The translations under genes and the position numbers were made by a program. The notes beneath the pieces are model-generated. The model was not told the DNA's origin and did no database searches. It saw nothing but the letters and a program-made list of their open reading frames with translations. A stretch of DNA of 64,000 bases from Streptacidiphilus jiangxiensis (GTDB lineage: Bacteria; Actinomycetota; Actinomycetes; Streptomycetales; Streptomycetaceae). The stretch covers positions 124,001 through 188,000 of the forward strand of contig NZ_FOAZ01000017.1 in NCBI RefSeq assembly GCF_900109465.1. Reading direction: 5' to 3'. Below are positions 41,656-49,381 of the stretch, piece by piece. Within the stretch, counting starts at the first letter, position 1; each line of letters begins with the position of its first letter.

Positions 41656-42411
41656 ATGAACACTCTGACTTTCACCAGCACGACCGTCTCCGGCACCGTT
41701 CTCGAGCGCGAGTTCGCCGTGAGCGGCATTCCCGGTGTGCTCTGGTCCCCGGCCACCGACTCCGGCTCCCGTCGCGCGCCGCTGGTCCTCATGGGCCACG
41801 GCGGCGGCAACCACAAGAAGCACCCGGCGATGTCGGGCCGCGCCCAGCGGCTCGTCGAGGGGTGCGGGTTCCATGTCGCGGTGATCGACGCGCCTGCTCA
41901 CGGCGGCCGACCGCTCACCGAGCACGACGAGCAGGAGCGGGAGCTGATGACGGCGGCGATGGCCTCGGGTGAACCCGTCGGTCCGATCGTCGTGCGCTAC
42001 AACGCCTGGCTCGCGGAGCAGGCGGTGCCCGAGTGGCAGGCGACCCTGGACGCGCTGCAGGAGCTGCCGGAGATCGGCACGGACGGGCCCGTCGGCTACT
42101 GGGGCATCAACATGGGCACCGCGATCGGTGTGCCGTTCGTGGCGGCCGAGCCCCGGATCCGCGCCGCGGTCTTCGGCCAGCACTGGCCCCATCTGCTGAC
42201 CGACCACGCGAAGCAGATCACCGTGCCGGTCGAGTTCGACATGCAGTGGGACGACGAGCACATCTCACGCGAGCACGCGCTCGCCCTCTTCGAGGCCTTC
42301 GCCTCGACGGAGAAGTCCCTGCACGCCAACTCGGGTCGGCACAAGGAGCTGCCGCGCTTCGAGGCGGACAGCGCAGTGCGGTTCTTCGCCCGTCACCTCG
42401 GCGTGAGCTGA
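41656..42411 (+). CDS. Alpha/beta hydrolase with Asn in the nucleophile position
   Basis: The protein has 251 residues. It has the dienelactone/prolyl-oligopeptidase-like core: GVLWSP, LVLMGHGGGNHKKHPAMS (oxyanion loop), VAVIDAPAHGGRP, the elbow GYWGINMGTAIGVPF, the acid region FDMQWDDEHISREHAL and a late His in NSGRHKELP. Related proteins have a serine in the elbow (G-x-S-M-G). Here it is Asn152 (AAC, one base from AGC), so classical esterase chemistry should be lost or changed. Translation is probably gated by the upstream leader and hairpin. The role is unknown; a small-ester or antibiotic-modifying activity, or a sensing role, are possible. Confidence 0.8.
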   Translation: MNTLTFTSTTVSGTVLEREFAVSGIPGVLWSPATDSGSRRAPLVLMGHGGGNHKKHPAMSGRAQRLVEGCGFHVAVIDAPAHGGRPLTEHDEQERELMTAAMASGEPVGPIVVRYNAWLAEQAVPEWQATLDALQELPEIGTDGPVGYWGINMGTAIGVPFVAAEPRIRAAVFGQHWPHLLTDHAKQITVPVEFDMQWDDEHISREHALALFEAFASTEKSLHANSGRHKELPRFEADSAVRFFARHLGVS

Positions 42412-42420
42412 CGAGCCGAC

Positions 42421-42448
42421 GCGGCGCCCGGCTTCGGCCGGGCGCCGC
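42421..42448. terminator. Bidirectional terminator with TTCG tetraloop
   Basis: Perfect 12-bp arms 42421-42432 and 42437-42448 enclose the loop TTCG. The hairpin sits between the hydrolase and the convergent LacI gene. Confidence 0.88.
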
Positions 42449-42455
42449 CGAGCTG

Positions 42456-43478
42456 TCAGGCCGACTCGCGGACCACGAGCGCCGGTTGGAAGACCCGCGA
42501 CTGCAACGTCCGCTCCGGCGCCGCGATCTGCTCCAGCAGGAGTTCCGCCATCTGGCCCGCCATCGCCTCGACCGGCTGGCGGACGGTGGTCAGCGGCGGG
42601 TCGCAGGTCAGGGCGGCGCTGCTGTCGTCGAAGCCGACCAGGGCCATCCGGTCCGGGATGGCGACGCCCGCGCGGTGCAGCACGCCGACCGCGCCCAGCG
42701 CCATCAGGTCGGAGGCGACGAAGACGGCGTCCGCGTCCGGTGCGGCGGCAAGCAGGGCGCGCATCGCGTCGGCACCGCCGGCCTGGGTGAAGTCACCCTC
42801 GGCGTGCGCGGCCTCGGTGAGGCCGTGGTGGGCCAGGCGCTCGCGGAAGGCCGCGTGGCGCTCGCGGCCGGCGGGGGTGTCCAGCGGCCCGGAGGCGTGC
42901 GCGATCCGGCGGCGGCCCAGGGCGACCAGGTGGTCGACGGCGAGGAAGACGCCGGCGCGCTGGTCGAGCTCGACGAAGCTGATCGGCAGCGGCTCGCTCG
43001 GGCGGGCGAAGAGCACGGCCGGGACCTTGGCCTCCGCCAGTGCGGCGGGCAGCGGGTCGTCGGAGTGGGTGGAGACGAGCACGACGCCGTCGACGTGCCC
43101 CTGGCGCAGGAAGTTGATCAGCTGCCGCCGGGAGGGCTCGTCGTCGACGATGGCCAGCACCACCTGCACACCACGCGGCCGGACGGCCTGGGTGACGCCG
43201 CTGACGACCCGGCCGAAGAACGGGTCGGCGAAGATCTGCCCGGCGCTCATGTCCGAGACCGCGAGCGCGATGGAGCCGGTCGTGCGCGTGACCAGCGAGC
43301 GGGCCGCGAGGTTCGGCGTGTAGCCGGTCTCGGCGATGGCCCGCTCGACGGACTCGCGCAGGCTCGGAGCCACCGAGGCGTTGCCGTTGACCACCCGCGA
43401 GACCGTGGCGCGGGACACCCCGGCGACCTTGGCGACATCGACGAGCGTGACCACGTCCGGTGCGGGCTTCTTCGACAT
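42456..43478 (-). CDS. LacI-family transcriptional repressor
   Basis: The protein has 340 residues from the ATG at 43478. The N-terminal HTH and hinge read VTLVDVAKVAGVSRATVSRVVNGNASVAPSLRESVERAIAETGYTPN. The periplasmic-binding-like core (IALAVSDMSAGQIFADPFFG..., VGFDDSSAALTCDPPLTTVRQP) follows. The protein should release DNA on binding a sugar. The nearest LacI-type palindromes are those in front of the GH64/GH3 genes, 6 kb away on the other strand, so control of beta-glucan use is the likely role. No such palindrome is seen at its own start. Confidence 0.92.
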   Translation of the reverse strand: MSKKPAPDVVTLVDVAKVAGVSRATVSRVVNGNASVAPSLRESVERAIAETGYTPNLAARSLVTRTTGSIALAVSDMSAGQIFADPFFGRVVSGVTQAVRPRGVQVVLAIVDDEPSRRQLINFLRQGHVDGVVLVSTHSDDPLPAALAEAKVPAVLFARPSEPLPISFVELDQRAGVFLAVDHLVALGRRRIAHASGPLDTPAGRERHAAFRERLAHHGLTEAAHAEGDFTQAGGADAMRALLAAAPDADAVFVASDLMALGAVGVLHRAGVAIPDRMALVGFDDSSAALTCDPPLTTVRQPVEAMAGQMAELLLEQIAAPERTLQSRVFQPALVVRESA

Positions 43479-43650
43479 GCATGAGTTATACACGCCGCCC
43501 CTGAGCCGCGGGCGGGGTCGGCCCGGTCACTCCGGGACGAGGACCCCGCTCAGGTGGTCGACGGCGACCTGCGCGTGCAGGCGCACACCGGCGTCCAGGG
43601 CGTCGGGGCGTCGGCGTGCCGCGTCCCGCTGACGCCAACCCCGACGCGGG

Positions 43651-43686
43651 GGCGCCGCCGCCCGGACCGGCCGGGACGGCGGCGCC
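43651..43686. terminator. GC-rich hairpin terminator after the lectin gene
   Basis: Arms 43651-43665 and 43671-43686 pair with one bulged base. The hairpin lies 21 bases beyond the stop of the minus-strand lectin gene. The surrounding 43479-43706 holds no convincing gene. Confidence 0.65.
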
Positions 43687-43706
43687 GACTGCTCAGGGCC
43701 CGGGCG

Positions 43707-46286
43707 TCAGCCGAGGGTCCACTGCTGGAGCGAGGAACCGGTGTTCGCCTGCTGGGTGACGAGCGCGCCGTCGGCCGCTCCGGCGGTCGTCAGCAGCAGG
43801 CCGGTGTGGACGTTGGTCAGGGTGTAGGCGCCGGAGGCGAGCGCGGCCACCGTCCACTCCTGGTTGGGGTTGCCGGTGCAGGCCCACTGGATGACGGCGG
43901 TCCCGGCCGCGGTGTTGCCGCCGTAGTCGTCCATGCAGAGCTTGGAGTAGGCGTTGACCACGGTGTAGGAGCCGTCGGCCTGCTTGGTCAAGGTCCAGCT
44001 CTGGTTCGCTCCGCCATTGGTGGACCAGGTGTCCAGCTGGGTGCCCTGCGCGGTCGACCAGTTGGGGTCGTCCAGGGCCTCGCCGCCCAGGGTGAGCGTG
44101 TGGCTGCCGCTCAGGTCGGCGGAGCCGCCTGCGGCGGTGAAGCCGAGCGTCTGGGCGGAGACGGGGCGGGTGTCACCGGCCGTCCCGGTGTTGTTCCAGG
44201 CGCGCTGCGGCGCAGTGGCGACGGCGGTGGTGCCACCGGTCAGGCTGAGTGCCAGGTCGCTGTAGCGGTTGACCAGCCGGTAGCCGCCGGTGGGCGTCGA
44301 GGAGCCACTCGAAGCCGGGGACTGCATGATCGTCTGGATCGACCACTGCTGCCCGGCCGTGGGCCCGCTGCTCGCGAGCTTGCCGAGCGTGACCGGCGCC
44401 TCCCAGGCCCGGCCCGCGTTCTTCGTCGAGTCGACGCCGAGGGCCTGGGCGCTGCCGGTGTTGGCGACGGTGTAGAAGCCGTCGCCGGTCGGCGTGAACG
44501 TCCACTGCGCTGCCGTGCCGGACGGGGCCGTCGTGGTGGTCACGGCAGTGCCGCTCTGCGTCAGGTAGGCACCGCCGCCCGCGCCGATCTCGTAGCCGAC
44601 GCCACTGGTGACCGGCGAGGCCGGCAGCCCGGCCGAGGACGAGGGGGCGACGGTGAACTGCGTGTACTCGGAGTCGTTCGGCGTGCAGGAGTACTCGCAG
44701 TAGGAGCGGAAGGTCCTGCCGACGATCGCGCCGCCGGTGAGGCTGGTCGGGTCCAGGAACCAGCGGTACCAGGAGCTCTGGGCCGGCCCGGCGGAGCCGA
44801 TGTCGGTCCATTTCTCGGTGGCCAGGTCGTCGGTCACGTAGAAGTGCTGCGGCTGGTTGCTGCCGGCCTCGTTCTCCGGCGTGCCGAGGTACTTGCCGAG
44901 GTAGGCGTCCCAGGCGATGTTCAGCACCGACAGCTGCGAGCTGACCGGCGTCGTCCCGGCGGCGACCTGGGTGGCGATGCTCCCGCTCGTGCCCGGCGAG
45001 TAGCCCTGCGCGGGCGGGATCCAGCCGGAACCGACACCGTCGGCCGGGATCACGTCGCTCTCCGACCCGCCGACGCCCGGCTGCGACCAGGCGCCGTCGT
45101 ACCACTTGCTCCACGACGCGGAGCTCATCTTCTGTGCGATGGGCGCGCGCGCCACGTGCTCCTGGAAGGCGCCCCAGCCGCCGGTCTTGTCCACCAGCCG
45201 GGACATGTAGAACACGTAGAAGTACCCGGACCGCTGGTCGACGAAGAGGCGGGGGTCGCCGTCGCCGTAGTAGTAGGTCTGGTTGGGGAAGGTGGCGGTG
45301 TCGTTGCGGACGGTGCTGTAGGGCGTGGTGACGGCGTGGCCCTGGATGGTCCAGCTGGCGCCCTGGTCGGTGGAGGACGCGTAGTCGATCGCGTCGTAGT
45401 GCGTGCCGTCGCCGAAGGGCTGCGGGGTGAACTCGTTGTGCACCAGCCCGTACCAGGTGCCGCTGTCCGGGTCGACCCAGACGCCCACGAGGTCGCAGTA
45501 GTTGCGCTCGGCGTAGCCGGAACCGGAGGGCGCGTCGGTGGCGTTGACGCCGGTCGGGCTGTTGTTGCAGAACGCGGTGGTGTCCTTGTTGGTGCCGCTG
45601 TTGCTGATCGACGCCTTGGTGGCGGTGTCGAAGTTCGAGCCGGAGTAGAAGTCCCAGCTGCGGCCGTCGGTGGCGCCGTAGAGCGAGTGGGCGGACTGGT
45701 AGTAGAACTGCCCGTTCCTGTCGAGGTAGGGGAAGGCCGGGGTGTCGTCGCCGTTGATGCCGTTGGTGCCGGAGGCACCGGCGGAGAGCGTGTACGCGGC
45801 GGCGGGGGCGCCCGCGGCCTGCCAGTTCTGCAGCGCCTGCGAGGGGTTGCAGGGCGCCAACCCGACGCCGTCACCCGCCACAACGGAACTGCCTTGCACC
45901 TGAAGGCACTTGCCGGACTGGGCGCTGAGGATCGTGGTGTCCGGCTGGAACGCGAAGTGCTGTTCCGGCGCGGAGCTCGCGCAACCGGCGAGCTGCAGCA
46001 GCGCCCCGTTGGCCACCGAACCGCCGGCGACGGCGAGACAGTTGCCGAGCACCCCGACCGTGCCGTCGGCGTTCCAGGTGAAGTTCTGTTCGGCGGAGCC
46101 GTCACAGGCGGCGAGCTGGACCGGATTGCCTGCGGTGGTACCGGCGTTGACGTCGTCCAGACACTGACCGCCGATGGTGACGGTGCCACTGGAGGCGGCG
46201 GCCACGGCGGGGAGTTGCGGTAGGCCTGCGGCGACGACGGCGAGCACGGTCGCGGCCAGCAGGCGCGGCCGGAGGGATCGACTCAT
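43707..46286 (-). CDS. Large secreted protein: beta-trefoil lectin domains around a propeller-like core
   Basis: The protein has 859 residues from the ATG at 46286 (GGAAGGA upstream on the coding strand). The order is: signal peptide to about 30; a ricin-type lectin domain at about 35-165 (GGQCLDDVNAGTTAGNPVQL, the QxW-like ends); a central region at about 170-560 rich in aromatic beta-strands such as FPYLDRNGQFYYQSAHSLYG and YYYGDGDPRLFVDQ, which looks like a five-bladed glycosidase propeller of GH43 or sialidase type; and more trefoil modules to the end (NQSWTLTKQADGSYTVVN, NPNQEWTV). It should bind and perhaps cleave a polysaccharide outside the cell. The promoter overlaps a ROK-type operator shared with the sugar-import genes. 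Confidence 0.75.
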   Translation of the reverse strand: MSRSLRPRLLAATVLAVVAAGLPQLPAVAAASSGTVTIGGQCLDDVNAGTTAGNPVQLAACDGSAEQNFTWNADGTVGVLGNCLAVAGGSVANGALLQLAGCASSAPEQHFAFQPDTTILSAQSGKCLQVQGSSVVAGDGVGLAPCNPSQALQNWQAAGAPAAAYTLSAGASGTNGINGDDTPAFPYLDRNGQFYYQSAHSLYGATDGRSWDFYSGSNFDTATKASISNSGTNKDTTAFCNNSPTGVNATDAPSGSGYAERNYCDLVGVWVDPDSGTWYGLVHNEFTPQPFGDGTHYDAIDYASSTDQGASWTIQGHAVTTPYSTVRNDTATFPNQTYYYGDGDPRLFVDQRSGYFYVFYMSRLVDKTGGWGAFQEHVARAPIAQKMSSASWSKWYDGAWSQPGVGGSESDVIPADGVGSGWIPPAQGYSPGTSGSIATQVAAGTTPVSSQLSVLNIAWDAYLGKYLGTPENEAGSNQPQHFYVTDDLATEKWTDIGSAGPAQSSWYRWFLDPTSLTGGAIVGRTFRSYCEYSCTPNDSEYTQFTVAPSSSAGLPASPVTSGVGYEIGAGGGAYLTQSGTAVTTTTAPSGTAAQWTFTPTGDGFYTVANTGSAQALGVDSTKNAGRAWEAPVTLGKLASSGPTAGQQWSIQTIMQSPASSGSSTPTGGYRLVNRYSDLALSLTGGTTAVATAPQRAWNNTGTAGDTRPVSAQTLGFTAAGGSADLSGSHTLTLGGEALDDPNWSTAQGTQLDTWSTNGGANQSWTLTKQADGSYTVVNAYSKLCMDDYGGNTAAGTAVIQWACTGNPNQEWTVAALASGAYTLTNVHTGLLLTTAGAADGALVTQQANTGSSLQQWTLG

Positions 46287-46322
46287 GGGGGTCCTTCCAC
46301 TCGGGGAGGAGCGGGGCGGGTT

Positions 46323-46354
46323 GATTAGTTCCGCCAGAATCCGAACTAATCGAG
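46323..46354. promoter_or_regulatory. ROK-type operator, site A (lectin promoter)
   Basis: GATTAGTTC (46323-46331) and GAACTAATC (46343-46351) are perfect 9-base arms. On the minus strand, TTGACG (46359-46364) and GATTCT (46336-46341) form a promoter with a 17-base spacer, so the operator covers its -10. The last 14 bases, CCGAACTAATCGAG, recur exactly in site B. The form resembles the Bacillus XylR operator TTAGTTTGTTT...AACAAACTAA, also bound by a ROK protein. Confidence 0.72.
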
Positions 46355-46378
46355 TCCGCGTCAAGACCTCGGACGCCG

Positions 46379-46495
46379 GGGGCGCGAGGAACTGCGCGAA
46401 AAGCCACCCACGGCCTCGCGGCCCCGAGCGGACAGGGCCATCCCCCTCGGCTGGGCCACTCGCGCAGTTCCTCGCGCCCCTACGGGAGTTGCAAC
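46379..46495. repeat. Palindromic intergenic repeat, copy 1
   Basis: Perfect 21-bp inverted arms (46379-46399 and 46460-46480) enclose a centre containing AAGCCACCCAC and CAGGGCCATCC. An outer GTTGCAAC is at 46488-46495. The right arm runs into the stop codon of the ROK repressor, whose last codons (LQLP) fall in the outer part. The same element occurs at three other places in this window. Confidence 0.85.
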
Positions 46496-47760
46496 ACCTG
46501 CATGATGGCGATCGGGTCCTGGTAGACCGCGTCCAGCGCCAGGTACGCGCCGCCGCGCGCCGGCGCGGTGAAGCCCAGGACGGACGGGACGAGCTCGCAG
46601 CCACCCGCATCGGGGGCGATCACGGTGTCGCGGACGCGATCCCCTATGGCCGCCACCAAGTACTCGCCGAACACCGCGAAGTGACCGCCCAGCACGAGCA
46701 GGCGCGGGTTCAGCACGTCCACCAGCAGCGCGACCCCCGCGCCCAGCGCCCGGGCCAGCGTGTCCAACGCGGCCAGCGTGCGGGCGTCGCCCGCCTCGGC
46801 ACGGCGGGACAGCTCGGCAAGGCGCTGCTCCACGTCCACCGAGGGGTCGTGGACCGGGTCGTCCCGGTCCGCGGCCAGCCGCAGCAGCGCCGCCAGGCCG
46901 ACGGCCGTCTCCCAGCAACCACGACGGCCGCAGGGGCACTGCTGCTCCGGGTCGCCCAGCGGCAGGTGGCCGACCTCGCCGGCGAAGCCGGCATTGCCGC
47001 GCAGGAGCTTGCCGCTCGCGATGATGCCCGCGCCGACGCCGGTGGCGCCGGTCAGGTAGACCAGGTCGCGCACGCCGGGGGTGTCGGTCGTGACGAACTC
47101 CGCGATCGCGCCGAGCTTGGCGTCGTTCTCCAGGTGGATCTCCGGCGCGGCACGCCCGAGCCTGCGGCGCAGGCCGTCGACGGCCGAGACCTCCCGCCAG
47201 CCGACGTTGGACGCGTAGGTGACCACGCCCCGGACCGGATCGATCACGCCGGGCGCGGCCAGCGTCACGCCGATGGTCCGCACCCCGGTCCTGGCCAGCT
47301 CGTCCATCGTCTCGGCGACCAGCCGGGCGACGGTGTCGAGCACCGCCTCGGCCGGGGTCGCCGCGACGTCGACGGCAAGGCGACGCTGGGCGACGACGTC
47401 ACCGGGCAGGTCGAGCGCGATCACGCTCACGTAGTCGACGTTGACCTCGACGCCGACCCCGCACAGGGACCGGCCGTCCAGCTCGACCACCTGGCCGGGT
47501 CGGCCGACCGCGCCCTCGCGTTCGGCGCCGCCCTCGCGGACCAGGCCGCCCTCCATCAGCTCGGCGATCAGGTTGGTGACGGTCGCCTTGGGCAGCCCGG
47601 TGTCGGCGGCGATCCGGGCGCGGGACCGGCCGCCCTCGCCGTGCAGCAGGTTGAGGATCAGGCTGAGGTTGGCACGGCGGGTCGAGGACCGGTCCTTGGC
47701 CCCCGGAGGCCCGGCCATGGCCAGGTCGCGCGGGTACGTCTCGACAGCTCGGGTTGCCAC
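46480..47760 (-). CDS. ROK-family transcriptional repressor
   Basis: The protein has 426 residues from the GTG at 47760, chosen for the GGGGGAGGG 8 bases upstream on the coding strand (ATG at 47718 would give 412). The N-terminal winged HTH reads ANLSLILNLLHGEGGRSRARIAADTGLPKATVTNLIAELMEGGLV. The ROK sugar-binding fold shows IGVTLAAPGVIDP, YLTGATGVGAGII and the zinc motif GHLPLGDPEQQCPCGRRGCWE. It should repress until a sugar binds. It diverges from the ABC importer genes. Matching operators at 46323 and 47848 suggest it controls both the lectin gene and its own region. The C-terminus runs into a palindromic repeat. Confidence 0.92.
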   Translation of the reverse strand: MATRAVETYPRDLAMAGPPGAKDRSSTRRANLSLILNLLHGEGGRSRARIAADTGLPKATVTNLIAELMEGGLVREGGAEREGAVGRPGQVVELDGRSLCGVGVEVNVDYVSVIALDLPGDVVAQRRLAVDVAATPAEAVLDTVARLVAETMDELARTGVRTIGVTLAAPGVIDPVRGVVTYASNVGWREVSAVDGLRRRLGRAAPEIHLENDAKLGAIAEFVTTDTPGVRDLVYLTGATGVGAGIIASGKLLRGNAGFAGEVGHLPLGDPEQQCPCGRRGCWETAVGLAALLRLAADRDDPVHDPSVDVEQRLAELSRRAEAGDARTLAALDTLARALGAGVALLVDVLNPRLLVLGGHFAVFGEYLVAAIGDRVRDTVIAPDAGGCELVPSVLGFTAPARGGAYLALDAVYQDPIAIMQVLQLP

Positions 47761-47847
47761 GGCTGCTGCCCTCCCCCTTCGTCGGTGGGACTGCCGCTCC
47801 AGACCTGTGACTGTAGCGGTCCTGCTGGGTGTCTTGACTGTGACTCG

Positions 47848-47879
47848 CTTTTGTTCCAACAATAGCCGAACTAATCGAG
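47848..47879. promoter_or_regulatory. ROK-type operator, site B (ABC importer/repressor promoter)
   Basis: This site shares GTTCC (47853-47857) and CCGAACTAATCGAG (47866-47879) with site A at the same spacing. On the plus strand, TTGACT (47834-47839) and AACAAT (47858-47863, 18-base spacer) form a promoter whose -10 lies in the operator centre. It lies 36 bases before the importer start and also covers the divergent repressor promoter region. Confidence 0.7.
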
Positions 47880-47914
47880 CAAGCCTCCTTCCCCTCTGAA
47901 ACGGGAGCCCTGCC

Positions 47915-49228
47915 TTGACGATGCACTCCGGAAGAGCGGTGGCCACGGCCGCCGCCCTCATGACGGCCACCGCTCTGCTCGCCGGCTGCTCCAGCAGCGG
48001 GTCCACCACCGGATCCGCCGCCTCCTCGGGGCCGGTCAAGCTGGACTTCTGGGGCTGGGCGCCCGGCTACGACCAGTCGGTGGCGCTGTGGAACAAGTCG
48101 CACCCGGACATCCAGATCACTTTCGACAAGACCGCCTCCGGCTCCAAGGGCGGCTACACCAAGATGCTGACCGCCGTGCAGGCGGGCAATGCGCCGTGTC
48201 TGGCCCAGGTCGGCTACGAGACCCTGCCCAGCTTCGCCGCCGCCGGCGCGCTCCAGGACGTCACCGACGCCACCGCCTCCGCCAAGAGCCAGTTCGCGGA
48301 CTGGACCTGGAACCAGGTCACGATCGGCGGCAAGACGTACGGCGCGCCCGTCGACACCGCGCCGATGGCCCTGATGTACCGCAAGGACCTCTTCGCCAAG
48401 TACGGCATCACCACGCCCCCGGCCACCTGGGACCAGTACGCCGCGGACGCGGCGAAGGTGCACGCCGCCGACCCGAGCGTCTACCTCGGCGACTTCGGCA
48501 ACGACGCCTACAACTACGCCGGCCTGGCCTGGCAGGCGGGCGCACCCTGGTTCGGCACGGCCAACCAGCAGTGGCAGGTGAGCATCAACAGCGCGGGCAA
48601 CGCGAAGGTCGCCTCCTACTGGCAGGGCCTGCTCGACAAGAAGCTGCTCAAGACGGACCCGAGCTACGACCCGTCCCTGTACGCCGACATGGCGAGCGGC
48701 AAGATCCTCTCGGACGTCAACGCCGTCTGGGACGCCCCGATCATCGCTTCCAGCGTCAAGGGCACGTCCGGCCAGTGGGCCGTGGCCCCGATGCCCGTCT
48801 GGGACGCGAGCAACCCGGTCTACGGCAACGACGGTGGCTCCGCCACCGCGGTCCTCAAGGGCTGCGCGCACGCCAAGGAGGCGGCGGAGTTCGCCCTCTG
48901 GATGAGCACCGACCCCGACAGCGTCGCCAACCTCATCAAGGTCACCGGCATCTACCCCGCCGCGACGTCGGGCCTCAGTAACCCGGCCCTGTCGGCGCCG
49001 GACCCCTTCTACGGCGGCCAGAAGATCTACGACGTCTTCAACGCGGAGATGCCCCACATCAACACCTCCTGGCAGTGGGGCCCGACGATGACCCAGACCT
49101 CCACCGACCTCGGCGACGGCCTCGGCCAGGCGGGCACCGGCGGCGCGACGCTGCCGAGCGTGCTGGGCACGGTCCAGAGCAAGACGGTTGCCCAGATGAA
49201 GCAGCAGGGCCTGACCGTCACAGGGTGA
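47915..49228 (+). CDS. Sugar ABC importer, lipoprotein substrate-binding subunit
   Basis: The protein has 437 residues from the TTG at 47915 (GGGAG 7 bases upstream; ATG at 47921 is the alternative). The lipoprotein signal ends with the lipobox LLAGC, giving lipidation at Cys25. The mature part is a family-1 extracellular binding protein (VKLDFWGWAPGYDQSVALWNKSHPDIQITF, TYGAPVDTAPMALMYRKDLF). It delivers an oligosaccharide to the two permeases downstream. No ATPase gene is linked; streptomycetes usually use the shared MsiK ATPase. A palindromic repeat lies directly behind the stop, before the permease gene. Confidence 0.92.
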   Translation: MTMHSGRAVATAAALMTATALLAGCSSSGSTTGSAASSGPVKLDFWGWAPGYDQSVALWNKSHPDIQITFDKTASGSKGGYTKMLTAVQAGNAPCLAQVGYETLPSFAAAGALQDVTDATASAKSQFADWTWNQVTIGGKTYGAPVDTAPMALMYRKDLFAKYGITTPPATWDQYAADAAKVHAADPSVYLGDFGNDAYNYAGLAWQAGAPWFGTANQQWQVSINSAGNAKVASYWQGLLDKKLLKTDPSYDPSLYADMASGKILSDVNAVWDAPIIASSVKGTSGQWAVAPMPVWDASNPVYGNDGGSATAVLKGCAHAKEAAEFALWMSTDPDSVANLIKVTGIYPAATSGLSNPALSAPDPFYGGQKIYDVFNAEMPHINTSWQWGPTMTQTSTDLGDGLGQAGTGGATLPSVLGTVQSKTVAQMKQQGLTVTG

Positions 49229-49358
49229 GTTGCACTCACCTCAGGGGCGCGGGGAACTGCGCGAGCAACCACCGACGTACGGACGGCCCTGCTCGCTCGG
49301 TGAACGACGTGGGTGGGTGGCTTGTCGCGCAGTTCCCCGCGCCCCCATGCAGTGCAAC
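49229..49358. repeat. Palindromic intergenic repeat, copy 2 (inside the ABC operon)
   Basis: The outer arms GTTGCAC (49229-49235) and GTGCAAC (49352-49358) and inner 21-bp arms (49244-49264, 49325-49345) are perfect. The element starts at the base after the binding-protein stop codon and ends 23 bases before the permease ATG. The centre is in the opposite orientation to the other three copies. Confidence 0.88.
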
Positions 49359-49381
49359 GTCTCGTCTGCAAAAGGACACGC

